From Cellulophaga tyrosinoxydans (GTDB lineage: Bacteria; Bacteroidota; Bacteroidia; Flavobacteriales; Flavobacteriaceae), in the NCBI RefSeq assembly GCF_900176415.1, contig NZ_FWXO01000002.1, positions 310,001 through 374,000 on the forward strand: DNA of 64,000 bases, read 5' to 3'. Shown here piece after piece: positions 56,201-64,000 of this stretch. The first letter of the stretch is position 1, and every line of letters starts with the position of its first letter. The translations under genes and the position numbers were made by a program. Below the pieces are notes generated by a model. It was given only the letters and a program-made list of their open reading frames with translations, ran no database searches and had not been told where the DNA came from.

Positions 56201-59200
56201 TTAAGATTTTGCCTTAGGCTTGGCCTTATACCTCATTAAACTATCCTTTGCCTTTTCGGTTAGAATTGAGTCTGTTTCAATAGGCTTTTTAGGGGTTTGT
56301 TTTCTTGCGAATAGTTTTTTTCGAAGTTCCGCAAATGAATTAAAATCTACTTGATACGATAACCCCAATCCTTGTGTGTAGCCTTGCACATCACCTATTA
56401 GTTGTTGTGTGGTATTTTGGCGATTAAAAATTTTTCCTTTCAGAGATCCATCTTCATTAAATAAATATTGCAATTCAAAATCTCCACCCACAGCAGATTG
56501 CGTAATACCATTTCCTCCACCAACAGGAATACCCAAACTTCCGCTAAACATCCATTTATCACTAATACTTGTGGCAAAATTTACAATGGCTCTATTTTCT
56601 GTTTGGTATAAAGAACTTGCAGAAGTCCCTTGTTCGTAAGCTACACCTATATCAAAATTATCATTAGTATTATCTAAAGCTGAATTTATAATACTTGTTG
56701 CTGATTGGAACAAATTACCGGTTAAGGCTTGCTGATTAATTCCTCCATTAGCTTCATTTACAAAAGTACCTTGAGCCAGTAGAAAAAATGCGTTATTTTC
56801 GGTAACCGTAGGATCTTGTAATTTATAATCTAACTCCGATTTTATAATGGAACTTACGCCCGGAAAAGCAATTTCGTACTCAATTTTTGGCTGTTCTAAA
56901 GATTCTTTTAAACTTACAATAACTTGCGTTGGTATTCTTCTGGAGTACCCAGAATTGTCTAACAATGGTGCTGGGTTTGCATTTAAGGCATAAACGGCTT
57001 GCATATTTAATTGCGCATCAAGCGGATCACCTTCCCAGTTAATTGTTCCACCTGGTGTTACCTTAAATGTTTTATCTATTACCCCACCATATTTAAACCT
57101 ATACTCTCCTGTAACCACAACAAAGGTACCTTCCATGATAAACTTATCATTGGTATTTATTTCCATCTGAACTAATCCTGCACCTGTACCTTTTAAACTA
57201 CTTCCTGTTTTTGGGTCAACGATAATTTCTACTTCTGCGTCGGGGGTAATATCCAAATCAAAAGTTAGCTCTAGCCCTTCATATTTTTCATCTTTTCGTT
57301 GTTTTTCATTTTCTTCAGCTTCATTCTTAGAAATAAAATTTATAAATGAATAATCGCCTATACTCGCAACATCACTAATAGGAATTTTTAATGAAGTACC
57401 TTTTGCTGTTTCCCCAACTACATCAATATTTAATGCTGTGGTTGGGCCATAAATTCTACCATATCCATTTAAATAACCCGTTCCGTAGTATAATGTCTCT
57501 TCAGCATTGACTGTATTTAAGATAAGGAATCGATTGCTATTGGTATTCACACTCAAATCTAAATCCCAATCTTTAAAATAACTATGATTAATAACTCCGT
57601 TTAATGTTGCTTGTGTCCCCATAGCAACATCTGTTAATTGAATATTTCTAAAATCGAAGGTCTGATTAGCGAGTACAACTTGAGAATTAAAACCTAAATC
57701 GTAATCTACATTTAAATAAGGAATACCAATACCCGCATTGGACAAGTTTAGTACACCATTAATATCTGGGTTATCTATTCTACCGGTAATCTTAGCATTA
57801 CCAGAAACAAAACCTCTTATATTAGATAAAACTGGCTCCCCTAAGGGTCGGAAGGGCTCCAAATTGAATGAATTAAATGTTGCTAGTAAATTAGCCATGG
57901 TATGGTCTCCACTAATATCTAAATTTCCATTGATATCTAGTTTATCAACTCCTTTATCACTTAACCTTGTATAAACTGCAATTTTAGTAAGATCGCTATT
58001 ACCTAGCGCATCAATTATTAGATTTCCAAGTCTAATATCATTCACAGAAAAATCTGTGATATTCAAATTAGAGGTTGGCCTATATATTTTATCTTTTTGC
58101 CTAATATGCAGTGTTCCATTTACTTGACCATCTAATTTTAGACTATCAATACTTGGGGTAATTTTATCTAAAGAAACAATCTTAAACTCTAATTGCAAAT
58201 CTTTAAATGTAGAATCCGCTATTTGTCCGCGTAGTCTAATTTGCTCATTTAAGTCGTTATTCATCACTATTTCTTCGATATTAATACTATCGAGTTTGCT
58301 ATTGATAATGACTTTGTTTTTCTTATCACCATCTTTATTAAGCATCCAAGTATTTCCTTTAAAACTAATATCTGATGGTTTTAACCCTATTACGGATCTT
58401 CGGTTTTCATCAAAAGTATGGTAGAAGTTTAAATTAAAATTATCTGTAAAATTCTTACCGCCTTTAAATTCTGTTCTGAAGAATAAGGTATCCTTAAGTG
58501 TGGTATTAATTAAATTAAAATCCTTAACATCATAATAACTTGTGGATAAGTCTGCAACAGAAACGAACGTGTTAAACAATGGGTTTTTATTGTCAATCTT
58601 CACATCTAAGCTATCCAGTACATTCCCATATGCTTCTATATTGGGTGATTTAAAATTTAGTTTAAAATCACCTTCATCTGCAATGATATCTCCTTTTATG
58701 AACGTATTAGCTCCAAACTTTACTTCGGGCAGAAAGACTTCAACAATTTTATTATAAATTTTAAAATTAAAGGAAAGCTTTTGTCCTGATGTGATCTTAT
58801 AAGGTTTGTAATTGGTATAAATACTCCCTACTGAATTTGTAACTAACTTTCCTAGTTCCGCAACTTTAAAATTACCTTTCATAAAGCCAGTAATAATATC
58901 AGGCGAGTTAATTTCTATAGACCGTGAATTATTTTCATCAAAAGAGGAAGAAATTTTAAAATCATCAAAAAAATAGGTGTCATTTTTGTTTTGATAACTT
59001 GTTTTTGAAAACTTTACATCGCCTACAATATTATCTAGTGTATTACCAGCGATATCCATATTTACATTTCCTTTAAAAATAGAAATGCTGTCTTTTATAA
59101 AGTTTAGTTTTTGCAAATCTGCATATTCAATATCTGCAATGAAATTAAAATTGTTCTCTTCATCTGAAAAATCAGCCAATCCTTTAAAAGTGAATTTTAT

Positions 59201-60691
59201 ATTTTCATCGTTTGACACCAGCAAACCATCAAACAATTGTTCTTTTAAAATACCCGAAACCTTTAAGTTTTGATAATTATATTTATTAAAATTAATGGAA
59301 TACACATCTCCAATAACTTCTGTATTTAAGGTTTCTTTTATAAATCCTTGCCCTTCTACATTAAAATCAAAGGTTGCCACTCCAAGCTGTTTGTTGCCGA
59401 CAAAATAGCCCAAATCAAAATCAATAAGTGAGAAAAACCCTTTGTATGATGCATTATCTATTTGTTTAATATTAGTTAGCTCCAGATCGGAATAACTACT
59501 ACCAATGGCTGTGTTGATGTTTATTTTAGAATTTATAGTGTTTTCTGTAACTGTAGCTGATCCTCTTATAGTAAACTCACCTAATTTTTCTAAAGCTGAT
59601 GGTAATGTTTCCCCTAACAAATTGGGCAACAAGCTTCTTAATTGATAATAGCTGGATGAAATATTCTTTATTTCTGCCTCCATTACAAATGGATCTTTTG
59701 CAGTAAATAGATTTTTAAAATTAAAATTTCCTCTAATTCCTGTATTATCCGAAGTTAAAAAGAGATTTTCCAACGTAAGATCGTTTAATACTCCTTCCAC
59801 ATTAGTAGAAAAATAGGCATCTTTCTCTTTGCCAAATTGATTATAAAGCAAATTAATTTCATCAAATGAAACCTGTGAGTCTGTAAAATCTGCTGTAAAC
59901 TTAACTTTGTTTAAAAAGTCGAGAAAATCACCAGGTCCATAATCCATTTTCAGATTTCCCTTTAGCTTAGATTTTTTTGAGGCAATCTCAAGTGACTCAA
60001 AATTCATTTGTTCTTTAGAATAGGTAAAAGCAGTAGACATTTTTTCTACGGCTAGACCTCTTTTACTCACAAAAGCTAAATTCTCCACATCCATGGAAAC
60101 ATCTGGGCCAATAATTTCAAAATTATTGGCATTTATATTCAACTGTTTAAAATTTAATAACTCTTGCTTTTCAAAATTTTGATCAATTAATTTAAAATTA
60201 CTATCTCTAATTTCAATATTTGTGGCGGTAAATAAAAATGGTGGTGTGCCTGGAGCTCTTGGTTTTCCATCATCCAATTTATCTATAAACACATTAATGT
60301 TTGAGGTAGTTTCCCCTTTGTAGGTAACTAACTTAAACTTTAGCTCATCTACTTCAATAGCACCAAATTCTAAATCTCCATTAATTAAATTCTTAATATT
60401 TAAAATAGAGGTGTTTAATTTATTGATGTAAAACAAGGTGTCTTTCTTATAATCTTGAATATAAATACCTTTTAAATCGGTATCCCAAGTTATAAATGAT
60501 AATTTAAGTTTATCTAAAGATATATTAGTACCGTACTCCTCGTTTATAGCTGTAGTAACTTTTAACGCTAATGCAGTTTGAACCGCTGGTATAGAAAAAA
60601 TAAAAGTCGTTAAAAGACACGTAATGATTATTACAAGTAAAGTTCTAAGTAATATTTTACGCAGTTTTTTGATAGGACTTTTATGTTTTAT
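56201..60691 (-). CDS. TamB-like translocation/assembly protein (AsmA-like, DUF490)
   Basis: A very long envelope protein (about 1,480-1,500 residues). The C-terminal DUF490/TamB part shows GSSLKGTGAGLVQMEIN, VVVTGEYRFKYGGVIDKTF, VTPGGTINWEGDPLDAQLNM and ALTGNLFQSATSIINSAL. TamB bridges the two membranes and moves lipids or helps barrel proteins. Reading upstream of a possible TTG start at 60,436, the frame stays open to a stop at 60,701-60,703 and encodes a clear signal anchor (KILLRTLLVIIITCLLTTFIF) and AsmA-like start, so the true start is farther up. No ATG, GTG or TTG occurs there; ATA at 60,691 and CTG at 60,664 are candidates. I give the longest one. Confidence 0.85.
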   Translation of the reverse strand: MKHKSPIKKLRKILLRTLLVIIITCLLTTFIFSIPAVQTALALKVTTAINEEYGTNISLDKLKLSFITWDTDLKGIYIQDYKKDTLFYINKLNTSILNIKNLINGDLEFGAIEVDELKFKLVTYKGETTSNINVFIDKLDDGKPRAPGTPPFLFTATNIEIRDSNFKLIDQNFEKQELLNFKQLNINANNFEIIGPDVSMDVENLAFVSKRGLAVEKMSTAFTYSKEQMNFESLEIASKKSKLKGNLKMDYGPGDFLDFLNKVKFTADFTDSQVSFDEINLLYNQFGKEKDAYFSTNVEGVLNDLTLENLFLTSDNTGIRGNFNFKNLFTAKDPFVMEAEIKNISSSYYQLRSLLPNLLGETLPSALEKLGEFTIRGSATVTENTINSKININTAIGSSYSDLELTNIKQIDNASYKGFFSLIDFDLGYFVGNKQLGVATFDFNVEGQGFIKETLNTEVIGDVYSINFNKYNYQNLKVSGILKEQLFDGLLVSNDENIKFTFKGLADFSDEENNFNFIADIEYADLQKLNFIKDSISIFKGNVNMDIAGNTLDNIVGDVKFSKTSYQNKNDTYFFDDFKISSSFDENNSRSIEINSPDIITGFMKGNFKVAELGKLVTNSVGSIYTNYKPYKITSGQKLSFNFKIYNKIVEVFLPEVKFGANTFIKGDIIADEGDFKLNFKSPNIEAYGNVLDSLDVKIDNKNPLFNTFVSVADLSTSYYDVKDFNLINTTLKDTLFFRTEFKGGKNFTDNFNLNFYHTFDENRRSVIGLKPSDISFKGNTWMLNKDGDKKNKVIINSKLDSINIEEIVMNNDLNEQIRLRGQIADSTFKDLQLEFKIVSLDKITPSIDSLKLDGQVNGTLHIRQKDKIYRPTSNLNITDFSVNDIRLGNLIIDALGNSDLTKIAVYTRLSDKGVDKLDINGNLDISGDHTMANLLATFNSFNLEPFRPLGEPVLSNIRGFVSGNAKITGRIDNPDINGVLNLSNAGIGIPYLNVDYDLGFNSQVVLANQTFDFRNIQLTDVAMGTQATLNGVINHSYFKDWDLDLSVNTNSNRFLILNTVNAEETLYYGTGYLNGYGRIYGPTTALNIDVVGETAKGTSLKIPISDVASIGDYSFINFISKNEAEENEKQRKDEKYEGLELTFDLDITPDAEVEIIVDPKTGSSLKGTGAGLVQMEINTNDKFIMEGTFVVVTGEYRFKYGGVIDKTFKVTPGGTINWEGDPLDAQLNMQAVYALNANPAPLLDNSGYSRRIPTQVIVSLKESLEQPKIEYEIAFPGVSSIIKSELDYKLQDPTVTENNAFFLLAQGTFVNEANGGINQQALTGNLFQSATSIINSALDNTNDNFDIGVAYEQGTSASSLYQTENRAIVNFATSISDKWMFSGSLGIPVGGGNGITQSAVGGDFELQYLFNEDGSLKGKIFNRQNTTQQLIGDVQGYTQGLGLSYQVDFNSFAELRKKLFARKQTPKKPIETDSILTEKAKDSLMRYKAKPKAKS

Positions 60692-60696
60692 CTTTG
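60668..60696 (+). promoter_or_regulatory. Bacteroidota-type promoter of tsaD
   Basis: A -33 TTTG (60,668-60,671) and an exact -7 box TATCTTTG (60,689-60,696) are separated by 17 bp, fitting the flavobacterial consensus. Transcription would start near 60,704, 19 bp before the tsaD ATG. It overlaps the first codons of tamB on the other strand. Confidence 0.7.
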
Positions 60697-60722
60697 TACC
60701 TCAATTTTTATTCCACTCTTTA

Positions 60723-61751
60723 ATGGAAAACGAAACTATTTATATTCTTGCTATAGAATCTTCATGTGATGACACATCTGCTGCAGTATTATGCAACAAT
60801 AAAAAACTCAGTAACATTGTGGCTACGCAAAAAATTCACGAGGAATATGGCGGTGTTGTCCCTGAACTTGCATCAAGAGCACACCAACAAAACATTGTTC
60901 CTGTCGTACATCAAGCCTTAGCCAAAGCAAATATCGATAAAAAACAGTTATCTGCCATAGCTTTTACGCGTGGACCTGGACTTATGGGTTCATTATTAGT
61001 TGGAACCTCGTTTGCTAAGTCATTATCACTAGGGTTAAACATATCATTAATCGAGGTAAATCATATGCAAGCGCATATTTTAGCGCATTTTATTGAAGAA
61101 GAAAATTCCAAAATTCCAGCGTTCCCATTTTTAGCAATGACCATAAGTGGCGGACATACTCAAATTGTTTTAGTCAAAGATTATTTTAAAATGGAAATTT
61201 TAGGTCAAACTTTAGATGATGCTGTGGGCGAGGCATTCGATAAAAGTGCTAAAATTTTAGGGTTGCCATACCCAGGAGGTCCTTTAATTGATAAATATGC
61301 CCAATTAGGTAACCCTAAGGCATTTCCCTTTCCAAAACCAAAGGTGGACGGATTAGATTTTAGTTTTAGCGGTTTAAAAACAAGTATTTTATATTTTACA
61401 CAAAAGCATACCAAGGAGAATCCTAATTTTTTAGAAGATAACAGAGATGACATTTGTGCTTCTATTCAATATACAATTATCGATATTTTAATGTCCAAAA
61501 TTAAAAAAGCGGTAAAACAAACGGGAGTAAAAAGAGTAGCTATTGGTGGCGGTGTTTCCGCTAATTCTGGCATTAGAAAGGCATTGTTTGAAGCTGAAAA
61601 AAAACACGGATGGGAAACATTTATCCCTAAATTCGAGTACTGTACAGATAATGCTGCTATGATCGGTATTGTAGGTTATTTAAAATATAAAGATGCCAAC
61701 TTCTCGGACCAAAGTATTACAGCCAAAGCTAGATATGTAATTAACGAGTAA
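60723..61751 (+). CDS. tsaD: tRNA N6-adenosine threonylcarbamoyltransferase
   Basis: A 342-residue TsaD. I chose the ATG at 60,723 (MENETIYILAIESSCDDTS) because TsaD proteins begin just before the IESSCDDT motif; the in-frame ATG at 60,624 would add 33 hydrophobic residues that lie over the promoter and antisense to the tamB signal anchor. Metal-binding His residues are in NHMQAH and SGGHTQIV; GPGLMGSLLVG and FSFSGLKTSI follow, with a C-terminal CTDNAAMIG. With TsaB, TsaC and TsaE it makes the t6A37 modification of ANN-decoding tRNAs. Confidence 0.97.
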   Translation: MENETIYILAIESSCDDTSAAVLCNNKKLSNIVATQKIHEEYGGVVPELASRAHQQNIVPVVHQALAKANIDKKQLSAIAFTRGPGLMGSLLVGTSFAKSLSLGLNISLIEVNHMQAHILAHFIEEENSKIPAFPFLAMTISGGHTQIVLVKDYFKMEILGQTLDDAVGEAFDKSAKILGLPYPGGPLIDKYAQLGNPKAFPFPKPKVDGLDFSFSGLKTSILYFTQKHTKENPNFLEDNRDDICASIQYTIIDILMSKIKKAVKQTGVKRVAIGGGVSANSGIRKALFEAEKKHGWETFIPKFEYCTDNAAMIGIVGYLKYKDANFSDQSITAKARYVINE

Positions 61752-61909
61752 ATATTTGTTTTAGCATTTAATTTATTGGGAAAAACCAACTAAAAGTACT
61801 TTGTTACATTTAAAAAAAGGTCTTACAATAATAGAAGAATTAGGACATTGACTTTAGCCTAGATTAGAACAGGCTTAGTTTAAAATTATAGATTAAAACA
61901 AGTAAAAAT

Positions 61910-62614
61910 ATGCAGCTTTTTTACAATGCCGATGTAGTACAAGATAGCCCAAAATTCACTTTTCCCACAGAGGAAAGTAAGCATATTATTAAAGTACTAC
62001 GTAAAAAAGAAGGAGACCTAGTGCATATTACTAATGGACAAGGCTATTTGTTTGAAGCTAAAATTATTCAGGCAGATATGCGCAAATGTACCGTCGAAAT
62101 AATTAGTAGTACATACCAGCAAAAAAAAGAACCCTCTTTACATTTGGTCGTAGCGCCAACCAAAATGAATGATCGTTTTGAATGGTTTCTAGAAAAAGCA
62201 ACAGAAATTGGTGTGACAGAAATAACACCTATTATTTGCGCTAATTCCGAACGCAAAATTGTTAAGCTAGACCGGTTGCATAAGGTTTTACAATCTGCCA
62301 TGAAACAATCGCTACATTACCATATTCCTATTTTAAATGAGCCTATTAACTTTTCTGATTTCATGAATTCTAAAATCAATGGAGATTTATTTATAGCCCA
62401 CTGTGAAGAAACCAATAAAAAAGAATTGAAACATAGTTTGGTACAAAATAATAATGCAACCATATTAATTGGCCCTGAAGGTGATTTTTCAAGCAAAGAA
62501 ATCTCTAAAGCTTTGGCAAAAGGTTTTTCACCAGTGGCTCTTGGCTCCAGTAGATTACGAACAGAAACAGCAGCAGTTTATGCCTGCGCTTGTTTCTCCA
62601 TAATTAATTACTAA
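61910..62614 (+). CDS. rsmE: 16S rRNA (uracil1498-N3)-methyltransferase
   Basis: A 234-residue SPOUT methyltransferase. It starts MQLFYNADV with an N-terminal PUA-like part (SKHIIKVLRKKEGD, ITNGQGYLFEAKI) and then has KMNDRFEWFLEKATEIGVTE, the SAM knot with ILIGPEGDFSSKEI and LGSSRLRTETAAVYA. These are the RsmE hallmarks. It methylates U1498 of 16S rRNA in the decoding region. Upstream 158 bp hold no gene and no clear promoter; AATATTTG at 61,751-61,758 is one mismatch from the -7 consensus. Confidence 0.95.
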   Translation: MQLFYNADVVQDSPKFTFPTEESKHIIKVLRKKEGDLVHITNGQGYLFEAKIIQADMRKCTVEIISSTYQQKKEPSLHLVVAPTKMNDRFEWFLEKATEIGVTEITPIICANSERKIVKLDRLHKVLQSAMKQSLHYHIPILNEPINFSDFMNSKINGDLFIAHCEETNKKELKHSLVQNNNATILIGPEGDFSSKEISKALAKGFSPVALGSSRLRTETAAVYACACFSIINY

Positions 62615-62725
62615 TAAAATCTTGATGTAAAGTCTAAACTATTTTTAAAAACTTTCATCAAAATCATTCCTGTAATTATAGTATTTTTATACAAGTCTAT
62701 ATTACAGAGACCTAACAACAATTAA

Positions 62726-63376
62726 ATGAAGTGTTATTTAAGAATCGTATTTTTTATTCCGCTATTTGCCTTCTATAGTTTAAATGCTCAAGAGATTGCC
62801 ATATTAAAATATAGTGGCGGTGGTGATTGGTATGCTAATCCTACGGCAGTTCCTAATCTAATTAAATTTTGCAACTCCCAAATAGGAACAAAACTCACCC
62901 CTAAAGTTGCTACAGTAGAAGCCAATAGTACCAATCTGTTCCAATATCCTATGGTGCACATGACTGGGCATGGAAATGTGTATTTTTCAGATGAAGATGC
63001 TGAAAATCTAAGAACTTATTTGCTAGCCGGTGGGTTTCTGCATATAGATGACAATTATGGCATGGAGCCTTATTTAAAAAAAGAGTTATTAAAAGTATTT
63101 CCGGATAAAGAATTGGTAGAATTAGCTGCTGATCATGAAATATTTAATCAAACTTTTAAATTCCCACAAGGCTTGCCTAAAATTCATGAACATGACGGTA
63201 AGCGACCCCAAGCTTTTGGTATTTATGACCAAAACAGACTTATACTACTTTTTACTTTTGAAAGTGATTTAGGCGATGGATGGGAAGATCCTGCAGTGCA
63301 TAATGATTCTGACGAAACTAGAAAAAAGGCCTTGCAAATGGGCGCTAATATTATCCAATACGTTTTTAAAAACTAA
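62726..63376 (+). CDS. DUF4159-family exported protein
   Basis: A 216-residue protein with signal peptide ending near SLNAQE. The mature part is a single DUF4159 domain: IAILKYSGGGDWYANPTAVP, VHMTGHGNVYFSDEDAENLR, GGFLHIDDNYGMEPYLK and DLGDGWEDPAVHNDSDE. The fold is related to a class I glutamine-amidotransferase-like domain, with no proven enzyme activity. In Flavobacteriia it is often next to rsmE and the permease, as here. Function unknown. Confidence 0.88.
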   Translation: MKCYLRIVFFIPLFAFYSLNAQEIAILKYSGGGDWYANPTAVPNLIKFCNSQIGTKLTPKVATVEANSTNLFQYPMVHMTGHGNVYFSDEDAENLRTYLLAGGFLHIDDNYGMEPYLKKELLKVFPDKELVELAADHEIFNQTFKFPQGLPKIHEHDGKRPQAFGIYDQNRLILLFTFESDLGDGWEDPAVHNDSDETRKKALQMGANIIQYVFKN

Positions 63377-63379
63377 AAA

Positions 63380-64000
63380 ATGACTTCAAAAACTATTGCC
63401 AACGGAATTTTAAGGGCTGTAGGCATTTTAGCCGCTATAGTTCTTTTAGGTTACTTTCTTTACAAAATTCAATCTGTACTGGCCTATTTATGCATTGCTT
63501 CGGTATTTGCGCTAATTGGAAGACCCATTGTGCTATTTTTACGAAAAAGATTAAAATTCCCAAACACCCTTGCGGTTGTTATTACCATTTCATTAATTAT
63601 AGGAGTATTTGCAGGCATCATTGCTTTGTTCATTCCATTATTAACAGAACAGGGCAAAAATCTTTCTCTTTTAGATATAGATAAATTGCAAGAAAACTTA
63701 AATGTGCTCTATTTCGAAGTCACGCAATATTTTAGTTCGTCACCAACAGTGGTCAATCAAATTATTAAAGAATCGCATTTAGAAAAAAATATTTTAGACG
63801 GATTAGATATTGGATTTATTCCTAATTTTCTTAATTCTTTTTTAGACGTTTTAAGCACTGTAAGCATAGGATTATTTTCTGTCCTTTTTATTTCATTTTT
63901 CTTTTTGAAAGACAGCACACTTTTTCAAAACGGAATTTTAATGCTCGTTCCTCAAGGCAATGAAAGTAAAATGAAAAACTCTATAAATAAGATAAATAAT
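63380..64000 (+). CDS. AI-2E/PerM-family permease, N-terminal part
   Basis: The first 207 codons of a plus-strand gene cut by the right edge. It starts at 63,380, 3 bp after the DUF4159 stop (MTSKTIANGILRAVGILAAI). Three hydrophobic segments (VLAYLCIASVFALIG, ITISLIIGVFAGIIALFIPLL) and a central soluble part followed by SVLFISFFFLKDSTLFQNGI match the AI-2E transporter (DUF20/PerM) family. Members are membrane exporters of varied or unknown substrates, not only autoinducer-2. The C-terminal half is not visible. Confidence 0.9.
   Translation, partial: MTSKTIANGILRAVGILAAIVLLGYFLYKIQSVLAYLCIASVFALIGRPIVLFLRKRLKFPNTLAVVITISLIIGVFAGIIALFIPLLTEQGKNLSLLDIDKLQENLNVLYFEVTQYFSSSPTVVNQIIKESHLEKNILDGLDIGFIPNFLNSFLDVLSTVSIGLFSVLFISFFFLKDSTLFQNGILMLVPQGNESKMKNSINKINN

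Noticed and set aside
60624-60722. N-terminal 33-residue extension of TsaD starting at the upstream ATG
   Set aside because: It is hydrophobic, absent from the TsaD family, covers a good promoter and is antisense to the TamB signal anchor.

Overview
The window looks like a chromosomal segment of a marine-type Flavobacteriia bacterium (phylum Bacteroidota). Support: low GC content, no obvious Shine-Dalgarno sites, TAnnTTTG-type -7 promoter boxes, and household genes typical of that group (a BshA bacillithiol enzyme, a NagZ/beta-lactamase fusion, the Fe-S reductase/MlaD/AmiC block, a Bacteroidota-type LptD, TamB). The species cannot be named from sequence alone. No rRNA, tRNA or CRISPR array was seen.

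Positions 1 to about 40,000 form one surface-polysaccharide (capsule/exopolysaccharide) locus of the Wzx/Wzy type. The left edge (minus strand) holds the export pair Wzc (cut by the window edge) and Wza, then a PglF/WbpM-type 4,6-dehydratase and a DegT-type aminotransferase. A plus-strand island (4,945-9,743) makes UDP-GlcA, UDP-GalA, a UDP-HexNAc uronic acid and UDP-xylose. A minus-strand block of 16 genes, read from 29,461 down to 9,756, carries a beta-helix lipoprotein, Wzx, Wzy, an AsnB-like amidotransferase, two left-handed beta-helix acetyltransferases, three glycosyltransferases, the UDP-ManNAcA pair WecB/WecC, and a UDP-L-FucNAc module (CapE, small cupin, CapF, CapG) ending in a WbuB-like transferase. 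A plus-strand cassette (30,301-34,846) holds a divergent PLP-fold enzyme, a PglC-type phosphoglycosyl transferase, a PglD-FemAB fusion and a second FemAB-like protein. A minus-strand operon (34,826-38,802) carries MBOAT, SGNH, a 176-residue membrane protein and an HTTM protein, probably for O-acylation. An OmpA-family protein follows.

Together these predict a repeat unit begun on a bacillosamine-like sugar (PglF, PglE, PglD, PglC, split between the two ends of the locus), containing L-FucNAc, HexNAc uronic acids (possibly amidated), hexuronic acid and/or xylose, and decorated by O-acyl or N-acyl groups.

From 40,098 to the end the genes are core functions: BshA, NagZ/beta-lactamase, a Fe-S oxidoreductase pair, MlaD, AmiC, LptD, RidA, a GlcNAc-kinase-like protein, GapA, PfkA, TamB, TsaD, RsmE, a DUF4159 protein and an AI-2E-family permease cut by the right edge.

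The most unusual non-coding features are a 203-bp MITE-like element with terminal inverted repeats and a 9-bp target duplication at 29.9 kb, a related tandem palindromic repeat inside the FucNAc module at 13.3 kb, and two heptanucleotide tandem repeats. The most unusual coding features are the PglD-FemAB fusion cassette and the beta-helix lipoprotein at the head of the wzx/wzy block.
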